This document shows, in pieces, positions 38,201 to 50,665 of a stretch of DNA of 64,000 nt (the first letter of the stretch is position 1; the number at the start of each line of letters is the position of its first letter). The stretch spans positions 8,447,591 through 8,511,590 of the forward strand of contig JALIRH010000026.1 of NCBI GenBank assembly GCA_023055505.1, written 5' to 3'. This DNA is from Callipepla californica brunnescens (lineage: Eukaryota; Chordata; Aves; Galliformes; Odontophoridae). The notes under the pieces are model-generated. The model saw only the letters and a program-made list of their open reading frames with translations, did not search any database and was not told where the DNA came from. Both the position numbers and the translations under genes were made by a program.

Positions 38201-41200
38201 ATGCCTCCATCCTGAACTGCACAACTGCAGTGAGAAGTGCATCCTGCTCTCTTCTTGCTTTGCTCAAGGGCACTGTGAACTCAGTGTGTTTGTTTGTTGT
38301 TTTTGTTTTTAGTTAATATCACAGACACTCACACAGTACTTATCCCTAAACTCTCTTCAAAGTATTTGATGTTACTAATAGCCTGGCTACCTTGAGCAGC
38401 CAGACCTGTCTGTGTGCCTGCTCATTTTTCTGGTATCCCCATTTCTTCACAGGTGTTCTGTGGGGCTTTCTAGTTTCTGTGGGGCTGTGGTTTCTGTGAG
38501 CAGCTTGCTTTGCTCTGCTTGTCATCTCTCTAGAAAGTGCCCAAGCTTTGATGTCTCCCCTAGCTCCAGTGGGCAGTTCTTCTTTGGCAGCCTTGGCACT
38601 CCTTGCCTCCAGAGTAATTAAGGTCCTTAGTGTTTTTATCACCCTCAAACTGAGGGCATTAAGGTAGCCATGATTAATAATTATAAACTGATACCTGGTT
38701 GGACCCTGTACAGCCAGGGTGGTTTTGTGGATTTCTAGGCTCTTCAAGTGTCTTAGGGCTTCCAGTGATATGGTTATGGAAACACTGGAAAATCACTTCC
38801 TTTTGAGACATTTCCAAATTGAACCACTGGCATCGCATTTTTATATAAGGAGGCTGTGATATTGCCAATTATTTTTTATGCTTCTAAATGATATTGAAGT
38901 AGGTACTGGCAAAGCTCCATTATTATTATTTTTTTTTTTCGGGTTTATTTACGCAGCATTGGCAGCCTACTTCCCAAAAGAGCTTTTGGCTGCTTGCCCT
39001 TTGAAGGAGTACAAAAACTCAGCCATTAAGTAGCTATCCTCCCTCCTGCCATACTGAGTGTAAACAGTGACTGTATTTCCTTTGTCTTCTGCTGTTAATA
39101 GCTGCAATTCAAGTTTGTCACTTGTTTCTTTTTCCTCATCTTCACTACTGACTTGTGAAAGCTAAGATACATACTACAGGGTGCATGTATGAATATATAT
39201 GTGTGTGTGCATATAAACATAATTTTTCTCATATGAATCTCTCAAGATCTATATCTTAAGCAGAGTACATATGCAGAATGGACATAATGCCTCAGAGTGT
39301 TCTGCAGGAAGAAACATGAAGAAAATAGAGTGGAGAAGGGCAGCATCAACAGTAAATGCAAGCGAAAGCATACTATCCATAGCATACCTTTAATACATGT
39401 GGAAACTGTATAGATTGCTTGTGTATTGGTTTCCTTTTCTGAGAATCCTTTCTTGACTCAAGCTTCTTCTTAGTTTCTTTTAGTGCCAGAATTTGGAGTG
39501 TACCACTCAGCTGTTGTTAAGCTATGCTGCTGCATGAACAAAATCTTAGTGCAGGTGAACCTGTCAGAGTTCAGTTTAAATCCAAGGTTAAGTTTAGGCA
39601 AAATCATCTCTCCTTGGTTTGGTAAAACTCTGTTTTCATTTTTATTATTGTTTCCTTTTGTGTGATCTTTTTTCCTGTTTCTTGGGTATGTGAGGTCTGC
39701 TCCAAAATGGGCGCCATTCCTGTCAGTATGTTGGCCCATGATATCAGTGGCAGATATTGGTGGTATGGCAGTAGAACCATTGTGGTAAACCTTCCTGCCA
39801 GTATTGCATTACATTTTTTGCTGTGTGACAGATGGCAGCAGAGGGGCACTCTAACACAGTGGTGTCTGATACAGAAGTGTGGATGAAACAAAAGTGTGTC
39901 ATTGCATTGCTTTAAGTACGTTTGCTGAACTTTTCTGGAGACTGTAAGTTGGTTGTAATCACAGTGAGACAGGGGGTGGTGCATTTAAGCAGTGGTGCAG
40001 GTTTTTATAGAACGACATGCAGGCATGCTTATTGCTGGCAAAAGTGCATAGCTGATGTCTGTGCTGTGATACAGCGTGTTGTAGGTAAGAGTTTATTCTA
40101 AGTGTGTTCATAGGCTCTATTTACCTCTTGTAGTTTCCATGGGAATAATTAGGAGGCATTACTTTCAGCCTTATTTAGGTATGTTTTGTTTATAATTCAC
40201 AGATGCTAATTAACAGACAGGCTACTGTGCATTCTATGGTATTTTTGGAGTATGGTAGTAAGCAGAATCAGCTGTTTTCCTTACTATTCTGCCTCACTTT
40301 CATGCAGCATTTAAGCGATTGCAGGCATTTGGTCTGCAATACCTAAATCTGCAGCAGAACTGTTATCTGAGAAGAAAAAAAATAACTTCCTCATGTCTAG
40401 TTGCCTGTGCTGTGACACCAGTCACGATGGACCTAAATTTACTTGATTACAGAGTGAATGTTATTTTTTGTGAAAAAGATTACTGCTGTGTTTTTATTTT
40501 GTTTGCTCTGTCAGTGCAAATTCAAGTGGTGTTATAGAGTGTGCTTTAGCATTCTGCTCACTGCACTGAAATTTCTCATGGAAACTGATTGCTGTAATTG
40601 CTTTTTCTGGATGAGAATTGCAAGGTAACTATGGGCATTACTGAAATATGTGTGTGAAGATGTAGTTTAATGTTTTTATGAAAGAATTTTTGAGTTCCCA
40701 CTCACTAAACTAGATTTATTGCATGATTATGTGGAGTTACAGTTTTCTCCAAAGCTCTGGTGGTATTTTCTGTTAAAGGAAATACCTTTTTATAAAGCAC
40801 CTGACTTTTATCTGACCAAAGCAAGGGAAAAGAAAAATAAATGGCTTGGGTATATTAATGGAATTTTTTAGTTTTTAGTATAGCCAGAATGTTGCTCCTC
40901 CAAATTTCTATGACCAAAGATAATGTTTAGTTAATGTTCAGCTCAATAATTACTGCTTTACATCTCAGAAGCACTGGAATTACAGATTTGTCAGTATTGA
41001 CATAATATGACTTGATGAGACTGTATATAGGAAGAGAAGGACATATTCAGCATGAGTGGACTGCAAAATCACCTGTTTTGTGTAATTTGCATTGCTTGTA
41101 ATGTAGAAATTTTATAGTAATGTTGGCAGATAACTGGAAATGGAACTGAGATTATTTGTGGGTGAAGGACAAGTATCTGAACTAGTCTGGAGAGTATTTA

Positions 41201-42414
41201 GTGCCTTTAATCTCCATGAGCTGGTGATTCTGACACGAGAGTGAATAGACTCATAGACCACACAGTCAATCAACACAAGTAATACAAAATCTTTGTTTTG
41301 GTCTGCCTAAAGATAAGTTGACTTTGCCCTGCAAAAGCAGCCTTCCGTGCTTGCACTAGTGAAACCAAACCAAAGCACATATTTATCTGAAACAACAGGA
41401 AAATAATTCTTTCCTTTTCCTCTTTAAAATAAGGAAATAAAATGGAATGTATCAGCACTGTCTTTTTCAAGTTTTCCTGTTTGTGCAGCATTGTCAGCTC
41501 CAAATCTCTCAGCGTGTTTCCACTCTCAGCCAGAATTCATTAGCTTGTCCGGCCCGTTTCTTAAATCCCATGATCATAATGTGCTTAATTTTCATTTGTC
41601 TTTGTTTTTCTTCTTGGTCTGAGAGAAAGAGAAGAGCAGAGTATGAGAGGAAGAGTGTTGAGCCAGTTGTATGCTGGTCACCACAAAAAGTCAGATTACC
41701 ACCATGAGCCACTTGTGCTGTGTGGTCTGTGGTTTCTGTTCCAGGAGGGGTGGATTGTCAGTGCCCCCACATCCTTATGGGAATGAATATCTTCCAAATA
41801 AAATCAGTCCTGTGGATCACTTGTAGGTCCACCCTACCATATCTTGTTAGAGAAAGGTCCTGTTCGGAGCAGCCGAAGGAACTTTTTCTGAATATAGACT
41901 GTAACCTGATTTTCCTGGCTTTAAGTTTTTGTTTTGGGGAGGGATGTTAAATTTAAGAAGGGAGGGAAGAAGAGCCAAGAGAGACTGCTGTTTCTTGACA
42001 GGAGTGTCTTGAACTATACTATCATAGCTGTTTGTATATTCCAGCTTTTTAATGGCTCTGACATGTGTCAAGTCGTATGCTTCAGATTTGTAAGGTAGAT
42101 TTGTAATATCTTTCATCTTATTACTCGTACCCAAACCCCTGAGACAAGAAGAACTCCGGTTTTCTAGTTATTTCTGAATAATCTGTAGATGTTCTGAGGA
42201 TAAGTTATGTTCAACCGAAGAGGCAAGCTGCTGTGTTACTCAGTGAGGGTCTGAGGTTGGCCTCCAAGTAGAACCTTGGGAGAGATTGCTTAATAGGCCT
42301 CCTAAAGTATTGTTAAGTATTGAAAACTTTGGGCAATGTCGCTATAATGACTGTTTGGGCATGTACGTACCATTGCAAATTGAAGTTTTTTGCTTTCCTC
42401 CCTCTATATCGCAG
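35233..42414 (+). other. MMRN1: MMRN1 intron 6
   Basis: A 7.2-kb GT-AG intron between the coiled-coil and EGF exons. It contains a deleted mariner-like element at 39.69-40.18 kb, A/C- and T-rich stretches, and a CA/TA-like tract near 39.19-39.22 kb. A 133-codon antisense open frame at 38346-38747 has no recognisable features. No missed coding exon is needed, because exon 6 joins exon 7 in phase and in homologous register. Confidence 0.88.
39687..40181 (+). mobile_element. Galluhop-like mariner, internally deleted
   Basis: About 495 bp flanked by possible TA target sites. The left end has GGTCTGCTCCAAAA and the right end AGGAGGCATTACTTT, which match the inverted ends of chicken mariner (Galluhop-type) elements. 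Internal segments fit a degraded mariner transposase N-terminal region and 3' part: 'cccatgatatcagtggcagatattggtggtatggcag', 'tgtgacagatggcagcagaggggca', 'aatcacagtgagacagggggtggtgcattt', 'gttgtagtttccatgg'. Most of the roughly 1.3-kb coding region is missing, so the copy could move only in trans. Confidence 0.82.
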
Positions 42415-42561
42415 GGAAGTATTCAGCTTGCGTCAGCTCTCCGTGCCAGAATGGAGGGACTTGTATCAACGACAGACAGAGTTTTGTTTGTGCTTGTCGT
42501 CACCCCTTTGGAGGAGTCAATTGCAGTATGAAGCTGATGAACGATGATGCCCTGAGTGCTG
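42415..42561 (+). CDS. MMRN1: MMRN1 coding exon 7: EGF-like domain
   Basis: The acceptor is TATATCGCAG|GG. The frame reads KYSACVSSPCQNGGTC, then INDRQSFVCACRHPFGGVNC. All six EGF cysteines are present (C1-C6 at about residues 1037, 1042, 1048, 1057, 1059 and 1068). CQNGGTC fits the C2-x4-S/T-C3 rule for O-fucosylation at about Thr1047, a modification reported for human MMRN1. The exon closes with SMKLMNDDALSAD across the junction. The 3' end at 42561 uses a GC donor (GCTG|GCAAGT), because only a phase-1 end joins exon 8 in frame and the overlapping GT site is phase 2. Confidence 0.93.
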
Positions 42562-43666
42562 GCAAGTAAAGAATTTAGTAGCATAATATGCTAGCAGCAT
42601 GGGCCTTTGCCCCAGTGTCTAATTAGAGAACACTTGCTGGTCAAAGGTCATACATTTCACTTTAATGAGTATCAAATCAGGTAGTAGTGTCCTGTGTTTT
42701 GGTACTGAAGTCATCAATCCCTGTGGCTACCTCTTTCTTTAATATTACCAACCAGTGGGATAAAATTAGGCTGGAACCAGTTATAATAGCTGGAATGCTC
42801 CCTGGTGACTTCTGTAGAAGGCTGCTGAGGGATGGTATGCTGGGGGAAGTGAAATCACGTGTCACTTGGGAATACCAGCTTTAGTACAGAAAATATGCCC
42901 TGTAAATACTAGTAGCTACCATTATATAGGAGATTATGGCCTCAAGGAGTCCTTTTAGGCATTCGTCTGCTTTTCACTAGCAAACGATACAGCCTTTAAG
43001 AATGTTTCAAAGCTAATCAGAAATAGCACTTATTCAGCCCAGAAAACAAATGAATAATTTACTTACAAGCCACATGGAATGGGTTTTAATGCAGCTTTTG
43101 GCAGCTGTTTGGCTCATTCCCATTCATGACAACATATAAATAGTGAATAAAATCATTTTTACAGTGGCAGGGAATCATAGTGTGCATTCTCAGCTGGAAG
43201 AGAAAAACATACATTTTTTACTACCTCATTTAGCATCAGGAGTGCCAAATTTCTTCACAATTTGTCTAAGATTTGTGGGGAAATTTCTTGGCTTCAGCAC
43301 GTGCAGATGAACAATGAAAGAGATCGTGGGGAAGGGAGTAAACTGGGAGTAGAGAGAGGAAAGAAATAAGAGAAAAAGAGCAGCTCTCCTAGTGATAACT
43401 TTGTGAATGTATTCACTGTGTTACCTTGCTGTTTTTAAAATTCTTAGTTTGTTGCTGCACCTAGCATTAATTATGAAGAAAAATACTTTTTATACAACAC
43501 AGAAAATCTTTGTGCTTAAGTAGAAATATAAGTAAGTCACTCGAGCCACTTAGTGATATCAGATATAATTTCTAGCAGTTCTAAGTTGCCTTTCTATAAT
43601 ATAGAAGGAGGAATGGGAGGGACGTTCCAAGGGCATTATTTGAAAGTGTTCTTTATTTCTTTCCAG
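42562..43666 (+). other. MMRN1: MMRN1 intron 7, a GC-AG intron
   Basis: A 1.1-kb intron that starts GCAAGT and ends TTCTTTCCAG. Apart from the C at +2, the donor matches the U1 consensus at +1 to +6, as is usual for GC-AG introns. No repeat or other gene was recognised inside. Confidence 0.82.
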
Positions 43667-44088
43667 ATTTTTCAAAGGGATCGTACAGATATGCACCTAT
43701 GGTGGCTTTTTTTGCTTCTCATACATACGGGATGACAACTCCAGGACCCATCAGATTTAACAGTCTTGATGTCAACTATGGAGCTTCATTTGCTCCAGCA
43801 ACTGGGAAGTTCCATGTTCCCTATCTTGGGGTGTATGTTTTTGAATATACCATTGAATCATTTAGTTCCCGTGCCTCTGGCTATTTGGTTGTTGATGGAA
43901 TAGACAAACTTACCTTTCAGGCTGAAAATGTGAATGGCAACAATTACAATGACAGAGTAATTTCTGGAAATGCGTTATTAGAGCTAAATTATGGTCAAGA
44001 AGTCTGGCTCAGACTGGCAGCTGGTTCTATACCAGCTAAGCACCCACCAGTCACTACGTTTAGTGGTTACTTATTGTATCGCACCTAA
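43667..44088 (+). CDS. MMRN1: MMRN1 coding exon 8: C-terminal C1q domain and stop
   Basis: The acceptor is TTCTTTCCAG|AT, and the phase-1 junction gives Asp, then FSKGSYRYAPMVAFFASHT. The exon encodes a complete C1q/TNF-like jelly-roll domain of about 135 residues, with the aromatic FxxxTGxFxxPxxGVYxF core seen as FAPATGKFHVPYLGVYVFEY and the closing FSGYLLYRT before TAA at 44086-44088. C1q domains trimerise and mediate ligand binding. Similarity to mammalian MMRN1 is very strong here, and this exon fixes the gene identity and the end of the protein. Confidence 0.98.
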
Positions 44089-44196
44089 ATCGCTGATAAA
44101 TGTAAATGTTCACCAACAAATGAAGCAGCTGGCATGTACCTTTATCTTTGCTTTTAAATGTTTCATTTCTTTCACAGCAGTACATTTCTGTAAGTA

Positions 44197-44202
44197 ATTA
44201 AA
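44197..44202 (+). terminator. MMRN1: Possible MMRN1 polyadenylation signal (ATTAAA)
   Basis: The first good variant signal after the stop codon, 109 nt downstream. GT-rich sequence follows from about 44220. Longer 3' UTRs ending at later signals are equally possible, for example AATTAAAAA near 45078. Confidence 0.35.
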
Positions 44203-47200
44203 GCAACAGCACTGGCATTTGAAGTGTCTACTGGGCTGATTCTCCACATTGCTTGTGTGCAGCACACACACATTACAAAGAGTCCACAGGTTGGGAGTAC
44301 AGAAAAAATAAGTTTACTCCTTCTGTAAACGTGAGTCAGAAGCAAAGATTTAATTATGTTCTACATTTCCGTTGAGTAAACAGACAAGGAGGCTGAAGAA
44401 CAAGTTCTAAGAACAACCAAAGCTCTTGATTATTACTGCCCTATAACATGAGCGCACACGTAAGGAGATGGATGGATTTGATGGTTTGGATGTTGGGTTG
44501 TTACTTTTCTGTTTGTACCAAATGGTAGACATGTACAGATTTCGTGCAGGAAAAAAAAAGTTTTTTTGTCTTTTTCATTTTTCTTGATATTATTCACCAG
44601 ATGCCTTCATGTATTTGCAATTGATTGGTTCAAAATTTCATTTGGAGCCACTATAATAAGGAACTTATCTTTTATATCGCGTGAAAAATATCTGCATGTT
44701 TGTGCATTGAAATCCAGAAATGAACTGGTCATTTTTAGTGCTGAGTTATAATGACTCATAGAGAAAACATGCAGTGAATTTAGTAAAGTCATTCTCTTGT
44801 TTGAAGCATTTAAATCACAGCTGAATTTCCTTAGGTGGCATCCTTTTGAGCAAGCATTGTTATAGGGACTTTATGCATATTTTGCTGTGTAGTCTTTAGC
44901 TTAGAGTACACAAGGTTAAATGAGATAATCATAGTTGTCCTTTCTAAGTTTGAACTCTATAAATCTCTGATTTTGTTTGTTTTTTGCATTATATTCACTG
45001 ACTACTAAGGCAGGATGAAATGAACTATGAACTTCAGTCTGCATAACCTCAAGTGTGATTACTGAGCACCAATCCAATTAAAAATGTTTTCACTCTGTAC
45101 TATGACTGCCTGTGTAAAGTCATGGGTCATATTGCCTGTTGCCTCAAAGGGGAGTGGTTTGAACATAACTGTGGATAAAAGGCAACTCACTTTTTATTCT
45201 TACTCCAGAAAATGCTACCACTAATGTATACTATCTGGGAATTATATGCCAGTAAAGTTTTACGTGAAGTGGAAGATTTATCTTCTCAAGAAACACTGGA
45301 CGCTGTATTTTTTTTTTCTTCTGCACATCGGTTTTATTAAATAGTTTCTTCTCTAAAGGGTAGGTAGGATCTTGATGTTTAAGGGATGCTAAGAGAATCA
45401 GTGCTCCTGAGCAGCTGCTGGAGCCCAACCTGGTGCCCAGTGTTCAATTTATGCATAGCTGCAGGGTTGCATAATTTCTTGGGAAGTTGTTCAAAGCATC
45501 CCATAATACCATATGTGATCAGTTTCCTGCAATGCCTTATGTCCAAAGTAAGGCTTCTCTTAAATGCTGGGAAGCACACGGGAGGGCAAATAGTGGTCTC
45601 ACCACCTGCTGTAGTCTTGGGTTAATCCTGCTATGGAATAGGAGTCCTGTTTGACCTAGGGAAATGCGTGCAGCCTACTACAGGAGAAGTTGTCCCATTG
45701 CATTTCTCTTTTTAACAATGTGACCTGAAAGAGAACCTCTTACCATTTCTTTGCTTTAACTAGCCACTTGATTACATGAGTAAGGCTCGTTTTCTGTTCT
45801 CAAAACCTTACTGAAATTTCAAGAGGGTTAACAATCTCATACTGAAGCCTATTTTTCCGAAGTCCTAAATCCACTAATTACTTGTTGATGGATCTTGCAG
45901 CAAGCACATACTCAAAAATATTCTGTTTCCCTAAGGGATCTGAAATGAACAAAGCTGGTATACTAACTGCAAATTTCACAAACAGATTGGAATATTTTTC
46001 TATTGCTTGTGTTTTTGCTTTGGTTTTATTTGTTTTGAAGCCTTCTGTTCTTTCATTTTTGCTGCCAATGGATTCTTGATATACCATGAACCTGGAATGA
46101 GTGTGCCACAGACCTTTCCACTGTTGCATACCATATTTTTCCATAAACACTCCAAGTCCTTCACACAGCACTAACTCAGCCTACCGTATCATTGAATTTT
46201 ATCAAACATAATGACCACACGCTGCAATCCCCCCTTGTATGATTTGGTTGTTTTAATGTGTTTGGTCTTCTTTATTCCTGCTGTGGCTACGGCTAAATGG
46301 TGTGAAAATTACTCTGCAGATGAAATTCAAATGACTCACGAGAGACTGCTTGTCTATTTTAACTTGACTTTCTTTGCCCTTGCAGCCCTTGCCACTATAT
46401 GGTAAAAGCTTGCTCCTCTCCACTCTTTTTCCATCAATAACCGTAGGCCATTTTGTTGTTTTTCCTTCTTTTGTTGTCGTCATCTCTCATGAAACTCCTA
46501 ATTCTTCGGTTGTAGAGTAGTAATTCTGTTTAAAACCACATCTGTAGGTGTAATATGAGAAAAATATTTATCTAATTGAAAGTAATTTTGCAGCTTATTA
46601 CGTTATTTAAAACATGAGAAGAATAATCTTTTAGAAGTTTAGTAAATATACATTTTTTTTTTTTTATGCAATGCAAAAAATCAGTTTAATATTTTCTTAG
46701 ATGCATTACCATCAAATGCACTTGGTTTTAAGTAAAAATAAATAAACAAAGTAAGTTAAAAATTTCCACCAGGAATGTGGGTTTGCCTTGGCTGCTGAGG
46801 CTTATTTGTGGGCCTGGGGCTCCATACATTGTATGCACGGACTAATGAAGCACATAATATTGTAAAATAACTGAGGATCAATAAAATGATTCAGCCTACC
46901 CATTATGCAGACAATGATAAATCCATCCATCTGAAACCCCAGGAGAACTTTTTAGGAATCAGCTAGGAAAGGTGGTACCTCAGGCATTTTGTCAATCTCC
47001 TGCTTTCTTTTTTTGCTGCCTGATTTCCATTCCCTCATAACAACAGGCTGCAAATCTTTATGTTCGTTGCTGTTCACAGGCCCAGGAAGGAATCACAAAG
47101 CTATTGTGAGACTTTGTACTTTAGAGTGAATGTTGTTCCCTTTATTTGGGGGACTCAATAACCATGGCAACATTTGGTCTGGCTTGGCTTTGACAAGCTC

Positions 47201-48994
47201 ATCCAATTTACTCTGGAGCCTGCATTATCATTTCCTCACCTATACCAACTTATCACTGAATGCGTTCCCCAGCTGCTCGTATGCTTAGCATTCTTGTTAA
47301 GATCAGCAGCTTATTTTCCTTGCGTACCTTTTCTAGTTGAATAGACAGCATAGCTCTGCTTCTTTCCAGCTCATGCCATATTTCTCTGCTAACTTGTGCT
47401 TGCCTTGTGCTGACTTAAAATTTTTGCCGTCTGTCCATTCATCTGGGAGATTTTTGTTCTGTTGTATTTTTCTCAGATAACAACACCCTGTTTTGAGTAA
47501 ATGCAAAGGCAGGTGTTAGTACTGAATTTAGGCATTGACATGAATTCGTCTTTCAGAGGCAATGCTGCAACTACACTCTATTAAAATCAGTGGGTGACTG
47601 GTGCTTGAGTATACCAGCGAGAGTGGAGTAACATGTGCTTTGAGACAGTTGTAGTAGCAAATCTTTGTAGCAGTGGTAATTGGGCCTGTGAACAGATGAG
47701 CTCAAGACAGATTTGTAAAAATAAAATGCCAAATGACACTTTTGATACTTCCAAAGCAACTGCAGACAAAAACTGTATCCATAAAGAATACAGATTTGCA
47801 CATTTTTATTATTGAGGTGAAACAACTGTTTCTACCTTGAATATGACATAGAACCATGAGCACACACTGAGAAGATCAGCAAATAAAATAGAGACTGACT
47901 GCTACTACCTGATTGCAGGGAGCCTAGCAGCTTTGTGGATTTCATTAACCCTTTCAGGTAGTCAGATGTGTCACAGAATTAACAAGGCTTGCACATTTCA
48001 CTCAGTTTTCATTTGCAAATTCTTTTTTTTTTCCACTCAGCTGACTGCTAGAAAGCACCAGTCCAATTCTACCATCCCTATGTTGGAGGGGCATCAAAAG
48101 GAGAAGACTTCTTGAGTAATAGAGAAGGCTGTTTTTGTGCTTATTAAATCATCCTTGTATAATCATATTTTCAGTGGAGTTCTGTAAGAAACACAGCTTT
48201 GCACTCAAAATTTATAGTAAATATCTAGTTCTAGTCATTTACTATTTGCAAAGCTGTTATTCTCATTTTCGTAAGGAAGCAGGAATGGGAGGAGAGCTGT
48301 CAAGAGTGATATTTAATGAAACACTCTCTTTAAATGGGACTCAAGTCAAGAGTGCTTAGAAAGAAAACTTTATTATCAAGCTGCTTTCTTGCTGAAGTTG
48401 CTATAGACGGGTTACAGTGAACACACTGGCTTGTTATGAACTTTCCTGCCCCGTTTAAATCTGTGGTGGTTGCTAAATGAAAACAGTCTTTTGCATTCAC
48501 ATATTCCGTGTAAACAAAGTGAAGTGTTTCTGAAAATATTTATGGGGGAGGTTGCTGTTGATAGTTCTCGACTTAGCAAAAGCAATTGCAAGCAGAAGAG
48601 AACATAGCTGTTTACCAACAGCAGACAAACACTACCAGGAAGCTTACACTATGGATCTACAGAAGTTGCATACTATACAAGTGATCTGAAGTGCTCAGTA
48701 ATTGTTAATAATTACTAGAAACCTTTTGAATGGTTTGTAAACCCCCTAGAGGAAAACAGTATATCTTGCATCCATGTTGGTAAAGCATCGTGATGGCTTG
48801 GCTGTCTCAGATGAAACCATACATTTGACACTAAACGTTTGTGCAGGCATTCTGCAATTTTATTTTGTGTCAAAGGCAATTACAATAGTAATTTAAAAAC
48901 AGTTATCCACAGCTTTAACTACTCAGACTCCTTCATATGCTGCCTTAAAAGGAACAAAACTTCAGCTGGGCTAATATATGGAAATTACTAAATC

Positions 48995-49215
48995 AAGGCC
49001 TGAACAAATGATTGAACACCTGAAGAAGGGGCACAGCCAGCTCTGGGGGCACAGGTGAGAGCAATTTGTGTGTGATTGGAAGGGAACCAGGTTCCACCCC
49101 TCCCTCAGCCTCATTTAGGGGCTGACTGCGATGGGATAAAGTTTTCTACTTGGAGACTTTTTGAGTGTTTGGTAAGCGCTGATTCTGGGGAAGGGTAAGT
49201 AACTGTGCTTGTTTT
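48995..49215 (+). repeat. Unclassified dispersed repeat, copy B
   Basis: The partner of copy A at 10418-10650, same orientation. Shared pattern: GGCCTGAACAAATGATTGAAC, ACAGGTGAGAGC, GTGATTGGAAGGGAACCAGG, CCACCCCTCCCTCAGCCTCATTTAGGGGCTGACTG, then GGGTAAGTAACTG. The CATTTA core about 30-40 bp before a possible start, plus a splice-donor-like end, is LTR- or promoter-like. Family unknown. Confidence 0.45.
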
Positions 49216-50463
49216 TCTTTCTTGAATTGGATTGTGGCCATCATTTGTTGTTGTTGTTTAGAATTTATATGCTATATTTTTTTTACCGTTGTTTAGTGTT
49301 TTCTGAGCTCAAAATTGTGGTTTGGCTTACAAATAGACTGTAACGGTGGCTTGTATGCTGCTGTGTGTGTACTGATTTTCTTCTGGGTTATGGTTACTGT
49401 CAGAAAGAGAGTCGTGAAATGGAGCATCATATTCTTTTCAAGTTAGTTGGTGTCAGGTACTTAAGATTCTGAACAGGATTTCACAGTTCCCTTGTGAAGA
49501 AAGAAAAGAGCTCTCATTTAAATAAGAACTGTGCCATTTAATATAATGTAAGTAATAATTATTGCAAGAATATGTATTTAAGAATGCACTGTTGTTACGT
49601 TTTGCAGTCATGTATGATGGTAAGTTTCAGATGTTATGTCACAATTTCAGCAGGTCTTTCAGACTCGCTGAGAGGTGTATGAATGTGGAGTTGGTATTGT
49701 AGTCTTTAGTTCCACCAGCTATACTGAGCTTGGAGGGGAGAAGCAGGATGCCTTCTTGGATAGAGAGCAGCATTGGTGTCAGTATTGTTATGAGAACACT
49801 CATAAAATCTTGGACTTTAGTGGTAAAAGCAATAGGAGAACTGTTTATGATTGATTAATGGATTGTAGGTGTGTAACTCTTCATGTCTAATGGATTAGGA
49901 CTACATAGAGCTCTGTGTACACAGAAGGCACTTCGCTGTAGTGGTGTTGAAAAGAGTGATGTGCCTGACAGAAGAAAATTAGTATTTACAGTGGGCACAT
50001 AAAAAGCCAACATACCAGCAAAGTAGGGAAAGTGCCTGATGGTACCGACAACTTCAGAGCCAGGCTTCTGCTCGAGCAAAGCCTTTTTGCTCATTTCTTT
50101 ATCTGTATGTACTTTTTAAGCTTTACAGCACTGTGAAATATAATCGTGAGCCTCCCTGACTAAAACCTGTGTGACTGTTGCAAACAGCAGTATCTGTTTG
50201 TTGTCTACGTAGAGTGTGACCACAAGCAGTGTGTTCTAATAACTTGCCCAGAACTTACCTGGTGCTGGTGTAAGTAATTGACTGCTGAATGAAGAGCTGC
50301 TTGACGCTAGTTATTCTGCTGTCCGTGCAGATTAGAAGGCTCTTGTTTCTCAACTACTGAATAAAATAATGAAGTGTAGTAGTAAAAGGAACTGCCTTAG
50401 AGAATCTTTCATCACTGTCCAATTTGCTACTGTCCTTCCTGCCATGGTTTTCTGAAGTGCTGA

Positions 50464-50524
50464 CAAAAAAAAAAAAAAAAGAAAAGGCTTGGTTTTAAAA
50501 AAACCAAAAAACAAACAAAAAAAA
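50464..50524. repeat. A-rich and CAAA-type low complexity
   Basis: A run of about 17 A followed shortly by AAAACCAAAAAACAAACAAA-type sequence. Confidence 0.85.
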
Positions 50525-50665
50525 CACTCTCCAGCAAACACTTTTAATGAGAATTTTTTTTTTTTCTTAATGAGAAATTTTTGCTTTAGTTTTGATATTT
50601 GCCCAGCATGATGGCTGTCCTTTTGCAGAGCTACGGTATAAGGCATCTGCTCATGAATGCTGAGT

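Larger units (their letters stand above)
2648..44088 (+). other. MMRN1: MMRN1 (multimerin 1) gene, coding span over 8 exons
   Basis: Eight exons joined at consistent phases (2,2,1,1,1,1,1) encode 1220 residues. The order is signal peptide, divergent N-terminus, EMI domain (about residues 175-248), coiled-coil region (about 310-1030), EGF-like domain (about 1037-1068) and C1q domain (about 1085-1220). This combination is specific to multimerin 1: multimerin 2 and the EMILINs lack this EGF-C1q arrangement. In mammals the protein is stored in platelet alpha-granules and endothelial cells, forms very large disulphide-linked multimers and binds factor V and matrix; the same role in avian thrombocytes is inference. 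Length and exon count match the human gene as I remember it. Seven introns were inferred: six GT-AG and one GC-AG. Confidence 0.95.

Noticed and set aside
38346..38747. 133-codon minus-strand ORF in intron 6
   Set aside because: No signal, domain, splice context or recognisable homology; probably chance or an old unrecognised repeat.
42566..42571. GT donor overlapping the exon 7 end (AA|GTAAAG)
   Set aside because: It leaves phase 2 and puts the C1q exon out of frame with an early stop; only the GC donor or a weak upstream GT keeps the domain.
46211..46405. 64-codon ORF with hydrophobic stretches
   Set aside because: Membrane-like character comes from T-rich DNA; no splice or homology support.
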